A DNA stretch of 64,000 nucleotides, taken from Lysobacterales bacterium 15-68-25 (lineage in GTDB: Bacteria; Pseudomonadota; Gammaproteobacteria; Xanthomonadales; Rhodanobacteraceae). Position numbers and translations under genes: made by a program. The stretch spans positions 248,001 to 312,000 of the forward strand of contig NCKB01000001.1 of NCBI GenBank assembly GCA_002279065.1, read 5' to 3'. Shown here one piece after another: positions 60,922 to 64,000 of the stretch. Numbering within the stretch: the stretch's first letter is position 1; the number at the start of each line of letters is the position of its first letter. The notes beneath the pieces are model-generated. The model saw only the letters and a list, made by a program, of their open reading frames with translations, ran no database searches and was not told where the DNA came from.

Positions 60922-61359
60922 TCAGCGCAGCTTGAGCACCAGCCAGGACAGCAGCGCCAGCAAGTTGAGGCCGATGCGGGACACGCCGGGCCCGGCCACT
61001 GCCAGCACGAAGCCGTGCGAGCCGATGTGGTAATCCAGCCCCAGCCGCATGCCGCCGTGGATCACCGCGAACACGTTGACGAAGCCGCCCGCGTGCAGCG
61101 CGTAGCTGAGCACCGGGGTGGCGATCAGCGGCAGCTGCAGCAGCTGCGCCACGCGCGACAGCGACACGCCGCGCTCGCTGCCTTCCAGCAGCAGCACGCC
61201 CGCGATGAGGATGAAGCCGAACAGCGCCAGGCCGATCACCGCCATCAGCGTTTCGTAGGTGGAACCCAGCGGCAGCAGCCGGCGGATCATCGCCACCACG
61301 CCGAGGAAGCCGCCGGCCACTTCGAGGATGCCGATCAGGCGGAACAGGAACGAACGCAT
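60922..61359 (-). CDS. Small membrane protein with four helices
   Basis: This 145-residue protein starts at ATG 61359 with GGAG six bases upstream. Four hydrophobic segments are visible (about 6-24, 37-61, 77-96 and 104-142 with a break). MIRRLLPLGSTYETLMAVIGLALFGFILIAGVLLLEGSERGVSLS has no family I know. It lies 38 nt upstream of the VOC gene on the same strand. Function unknown. Confidence 0.65.
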   Translation of the reverse strand: MRSFLFRLIGILEVAGGFLGVVAMIRRLLPLGSTYETLMAVIGLALFGFILIAGVLLLEGSERGVSLSRVAQLLQLPLIATPVLSYALHAGGFVNVFAVIHGGMRLGLDYHIGSHGFVLAVAGPGVSRIGLNLLALLSWLVLKLR

Positions 61360-61483
61360 GCAGTGCTCCGGAACAAAGGGGTGAAGGTGACTGTAAGAGC
61401 GGGTCGGGTCGCGATGCCCGGGCTCCGATCGCATATCGGGGCACCGGCATCACGACCAGGGGCGTACCCGCGCGGGTGGCGCA

Positions 61484-62431
61484 TCATTCCAGATCGTCGG
61501 CCAGTTCGTGCAGGTCGGTGACGTGCTGCTCCCACCAGCGCGGCTCGGCCACGAACGGGAACGCCAGCGGAAACGCCGGATCGTGCCAGCGCTGGGCGAT
61601 CCAGCCGGCGTGGTGCACCTGGCGCATGGCGCGCAGTGCCGGCACCAGCGCCAGCTCGGCCGGGTCGAAGTCGCGCATGGTGGCGTAGCCCTCGAGCAGG
61701 GCGTCCATCGCCACCTCGTCGTTGGCCAGCATCCACAGGTCCTGCACGGCCGGGCCGCTGCGCGCGTCGTCGAGGTCGACGAAGTGCGGGCCGGCGTCGG
61801 TCCACAGCACGTTGCCGGGGTGGCAGTCGCCGTGCAGGCGCAGCGTGCGTACCGGGCCGACCGCCTCGAGACGGTCGGCCACGGCCCGGTCGAGCCGGTC
61901 GGTGGCGGCGCGGTAGGCGCCTTCCAGCGAGGCCGGCAGCAGCGGCGAGGCCAGCACGGCGGCCACCGGCGCGGCGATCAGGGTGGCGCGGTCCAGCCGG
62001 CCGCGATGGGCGAACGGTGCGCGCGCGCCCACGCTATGGATGCGGGCGATCAGCCGGCCCAGCCATTCCAGCTGGTCGCGCGATTCCAGCGAGGGCGCGC
62101 GGCCGCCGTGGCGCGGTGACAGCGCGTAGCGGTAGCCGCCGTGGTGCAGCAGGCTGCGGCCGTCGAAGCGCAGCGGCGCGACCACCGGAACCTCCGCGTC
62201 CGCCAACTCCTGCGCGAAGGCGTGCTCTTCCTCGATCGCCGCGTCGCTCCAGCGGCCGGGCCGGTAGAACTTGGCGATCACCGGCGCGGCATCCTCGATG
62301 CCGACCTGCCACACGCGGTTCTCGTAGCTGTTCAGCGCCAGCAGGCGGCCGTCCGGCCACAGCCCGCAGGCGGCGACCGCATCCAGCACCAGGTCGGGGG
62401 TGAGTTGCGCGTAGGGCGCTTCGTTCGGCAT
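61484..62431 (-). CDS. srkA: Stress response serine/threonine kinase SrkA (YihE)
   Basis: This 315-residue protein belongs to the choline/aminoglycoside kinase-like fold. The ATP-site lysine is in PVIAKFYRPGRW, the catalytic loop is LRLHGDCHPGNVLW, and the metal-binding Asp is in HFVDLDDARSGPAVQDLW. QVHHAGWIAQRWHDPAFP is typical of YihE/SrkA. It phosphorylates proteins and limits stress-induced death in E. coli. Length is usual (about 320). Confidence 0.9.
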   Translation of the reverse strand: MPNEAPYAQLTPDLVLDAVAACGLWPDGRLLALNSYENRVWQVGIEDAAPVIAKFYRPGRWSDAAIEEEHAFAQELADAEVPVVAPLRFDGRSLLHHGGYRYALSPRHGGRAPSLESRDQLEWLGRLIARIHSVGARAPFAHRGRLDRATLIAAPVAAVLASPLLPASLEGAYRAATDRLDRAVADRLEAVGPVRTLRLHGDCHPGNVLWTDAGPHFVDLDDARSGPAVQDLWMLANDEVAMDALLEGYATMRDFDPAELALVPALRAMRQVHHAGWIAQRWHDPAFPLAFPFVAEPRWWEQHVTDLHELADDLE

Positions 62432-62444
62432 CGGGGCGGGCGGC

Positions 62445-62888
62445 TCAGCCCTTGTTCCCGATCACGCGGGCCGGCACCACCGCCATGGTCAGCCGGGAGA
62501 TGCACACCAGCGAGCCGTCCTCGTTCTCGATGCGGATCTCCCACACCTGGGTGGTGCGGCCGATGTGCAGCGGTCGCGCGGTGCCGGTGACGGCGCCGCT
62601 GCGCACGCCGCGCACGTGGTTGGCGTTGATGTCCAGGCCCACGGTGAGTTCCTGCGTCGGGTCCAGCGTGAGCATGGCGGCGGTGGAACCCAGCGTCTCG
62701 GCCAGCGCCACCGAGGCGCCGCCGTGCAGCAGACCGTAGGGCTGGTGGGTGCGCGCATCCACCGGCATGGTGCCGCGCAGGAAATCCTCGCCGCGCTCGG
62801 TGATGCGGATGCCCAGCGCCTCCATCAGCGTGTTCTTCGACCAGGTGTTGATGGTGTCGACGCTGACGTCCTGCTTCCAGATGCTCAT
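62445..62888 (-). CDS. Hotdog fold thioesterase (PaaI/MenI type)
   Basis: This 147-residue protein starts at ATG 62888. The motif LLHGGASVALAETLGSTAA carries the catalytic Glu of the 4HBT family (hotdog helix). LDINANHVRGVRSGAVTGTARPLHIGRTTQVWEIRI is the core strand region. It should hydrolyse an acyl-CoA, as do MenI/YdiI and EntH. It lies 13 nt upstream of srkA on the same strand, so the two may be co-transcribed. Confidence 0.88.
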   Translation of the reverse strand: MSIWKQDVSVDTINTWSKNTLMEALGIRITERGEDFLRGTMPVDARTHQPYGLLHGGASVALAETLGSTAAMLTLDPTQELTVGLDINANHVRGVRSGAVTGTARPLHIGRTTQVWEIRIENEDGSLVCISRLTMAVVPARVIGNKG

Positions 62889-62952
62889 GCTTGATACCCG
62901 TATGACGAACCCGCATTGTCGGTCGACACCCGTCGCGGCGACAATCGCAGAA

Positions 62953-64000
62953 GTGTTCACCATCACCCTCCAGGCCACCGGCCACCGCTTCGCGGCGCAG
63001 CCGGGGGAAACCGTGCTCGAAGCGGCGCAGCGCGCCGGCATCGCGCTGCCGTATTCCTGCCGCTCCGGCGTGTGCGGCAGCTGCAAGGCGATTCTCATCG
63101 AGGGCCAGGTGGACTATCCGCGCCATCCGCCGCTGGCACTGGACGCCGGCGAGCGCGCGCACCGCGCCGTGCTGCTGTGCCAGGCGGTGGCGACCAGCGA
63201 CCTGCTGATCGCCGCGCGCGAAGTCACTTCGGTGGAGGACATCGCGCGCCGCGCGCTCGACGTGCGCATCGTCGACAAGCGCCGGCTTGCGCCGGAGGTG
63301 ATCGGCCTGCGGCTGGAACCGGCTCCCGGCGAGCGCCCGCTGCGCCACCTGGCCGGCCAGTACCTCGACGTGCTGCTGGAGGAGGGCAAGCGTCGCCCGT
63401 TCTCCATCGCAAACATGCCCGCGCCCGACGGCAGCCTGGAGCTGCACGTGCGGCACATCGCCGGCGGCGGTTTCACCTCGTGGGTCAGCGACCGGGCGCA
63501 GGTGGGCGACACGCTGCGCATCGAGGGCCCGCTGGGCACCTTCGTGCCGCGCGAGGATTCCGAGCGGCCGATGATCTTCATGGCCGGCGGCACCGGCTTC
63601 GCGCCGGTCAAGGCGGTGGTCGAGCACTTCCTCTCGCTGGGTACCCGCCGCGCCATCCGCGTCTACTGGGGCGCCCGCCAGCCGGGCGACCTCTACCTGC
63701 GCGACCTGGCCGAGCAGTGGCAGCGCGACGCGCACGACCTGGCCTTCGTCCCGGTGCTGTCCGAAGCCGGCGACGCCACCGCCCGTACCGGCCCGGTGCA
63801 CGAAGCCGTGCTCGCCGACCACCCGGACCTGTCCGCCCACGACCTCTACATGAGCGGCCCGCCCGCCATGATCGACAGCGCCCGCCACCGCTTCGTCGAC
63901 GCCGGCCTGCCGGAAGACCGGCTCTACTACGACTCGTTCGAATACGCGCCGGACGTGCTGGCGCAGATCTTGGCGGGAAGGGCCGGGATCAGGGCGCAGG
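62953..64000 (+). CDS. 2Fe-2S flavin oxidoreductase (glucoseen reductase-like), 3'-truncated
   Basis: About 349 residues are visible from GTG 62953; an in-frame ATG at 62902 is the alternative start. The N-terminal plant-type ferredoxin domain has cluster cysteines in YSCRSGVCGSCKA plus LLCQ. An FAD domain with RPFSIAN and an NAD domain with FMAGGTGFAPVKAVVEHF and YMSGPPAMIDSARHRF follow. This is the CDP-6-deoxy-3,4-glucoseen reductase/phenol hydroxylase reductase architecture. It moves electrons from NAD(P)H to a partner protein. The stop codon lies beyond the window, but the last residues reached (FEYAPDVLAQIL) are near the normal end. Confidence 0.88.
   Translation, partial: MFTITLQATGHRFAAQPGETVLEAAQRAGIALPYSCRSGVCGSCKAILIEGQVDYPRHPPLALDAGERAHRAVLLCQAVATSDLLIAAREVTSVEDIARRALDVRIVDKRRLAPEVIGLRLEPAPGERPLRHLAGQYLDVLLEEGKRRPFSIANMPAPDGSLELHVRHIAGGGFTSWVSDRAQVGDTLRIEGPLGTFVPREDSERPMIFMAGGTGFAPVKAVVEHFLSLGTRRAIRVYWGARQPGDLYLRDLAEQWQRDAHDLAFVPVLSEAGDATARTGPVHEAVLADHPDLSAHDLYMSGPPAMIDSARHRFVDAGLPEDRLYYDSFEYAPDVLAQILAGRAGIRAQ

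Overview
The window is about 68 percent G+C, almost fully coding, and reads as a chromosome segment of a Xanthomonadales gammaproteobacterium, most likely the family Rhodanobacteraceae (Rhodanobacter, Dyella, Luteibacter type). That assignment rests on gene content and GC content only. There are no rRNA or tRNA genes, no insertion sequences, no prophage and no CRISPR array. Most genes are housekeeping or widely conserved accessory genes.

Layout. Positions 1-5400 hold a flavoprotein cut by the window edge, a tiny secreted protein ending in a haem-attachment motif, rluF, a YadGH-type ABC exporter and a ferredoxin-NADP reductase. Positions 5400-11300 hold a complete chaperone-usher pilus operon on the minus strand (major pilin, chaperone, usher, two-domain tip protein). 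It is headed by a sequence that matches a sigma-54 promoter and faced at its 3' end by a very small orphan pilin-like gene. Positions 11300-15850 hold a tightly coupled plus-strand operon: membrane protein, XRE-type regulator, TAP-family hydrolase, NatA ATPase and NatB permease. Its promoter carries two near-identical 18-bp palindromes, and two short ORFs fill the remaining junctions, so six consecutive junctions are 4-nt stop/start overlaps. This is the most distinctive locus in the window.

Positions 15.9-25.2 kb hold an M49-type lipoprotein peptidase, hemH with an alpha/beta hydrolase, a Ysc84-type protein, tatABC, a DUF985 cupin, and the pair ctpA/envC for cell-wall processing. Positions 25.3-31.4 kb hold gltBD (glutamate synthase). 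Positions 31.4-42.4 kb hold a TIKI/ChaN-like secreted protein, an SpmAB-like membrane protein, a tandem-domain methylglyoxal synthase, an NRDE protein, LigB with a signal peptide, YchJ, a lipocalin, NnrU, HutD and a DinG helicase.

Positions 42.5-64 kb hold a GAF-GAF-GGDEF-EAL protein, a FrnE-type DsbA, a FAD oxidoreductase, two small unknown genes, DUF1993 with an MFS exporter, a winged-helix/TPR regulator divergent from a secreted protein, an EF-hand protein next to folE, a periplasmic TonB-C protein, FUSC with rmuC, a duplicated aspartyl protease with PDZ, an RlmI-type methyltransferase, a VOC protein, a small membrane protein, a SrkA-type kinase, a hotdog thioesterase and a 2Fe-2S flavin reductase that runs off the end.

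A recurrent intergenic element occurs three times (about 2.55-2.82, 17.59-17.77 and 29.87-29.97 kb). Each copy is a purine-rich GAGTGAG/GGAGTGAGG arm facing its pyrimidine-rich complement.
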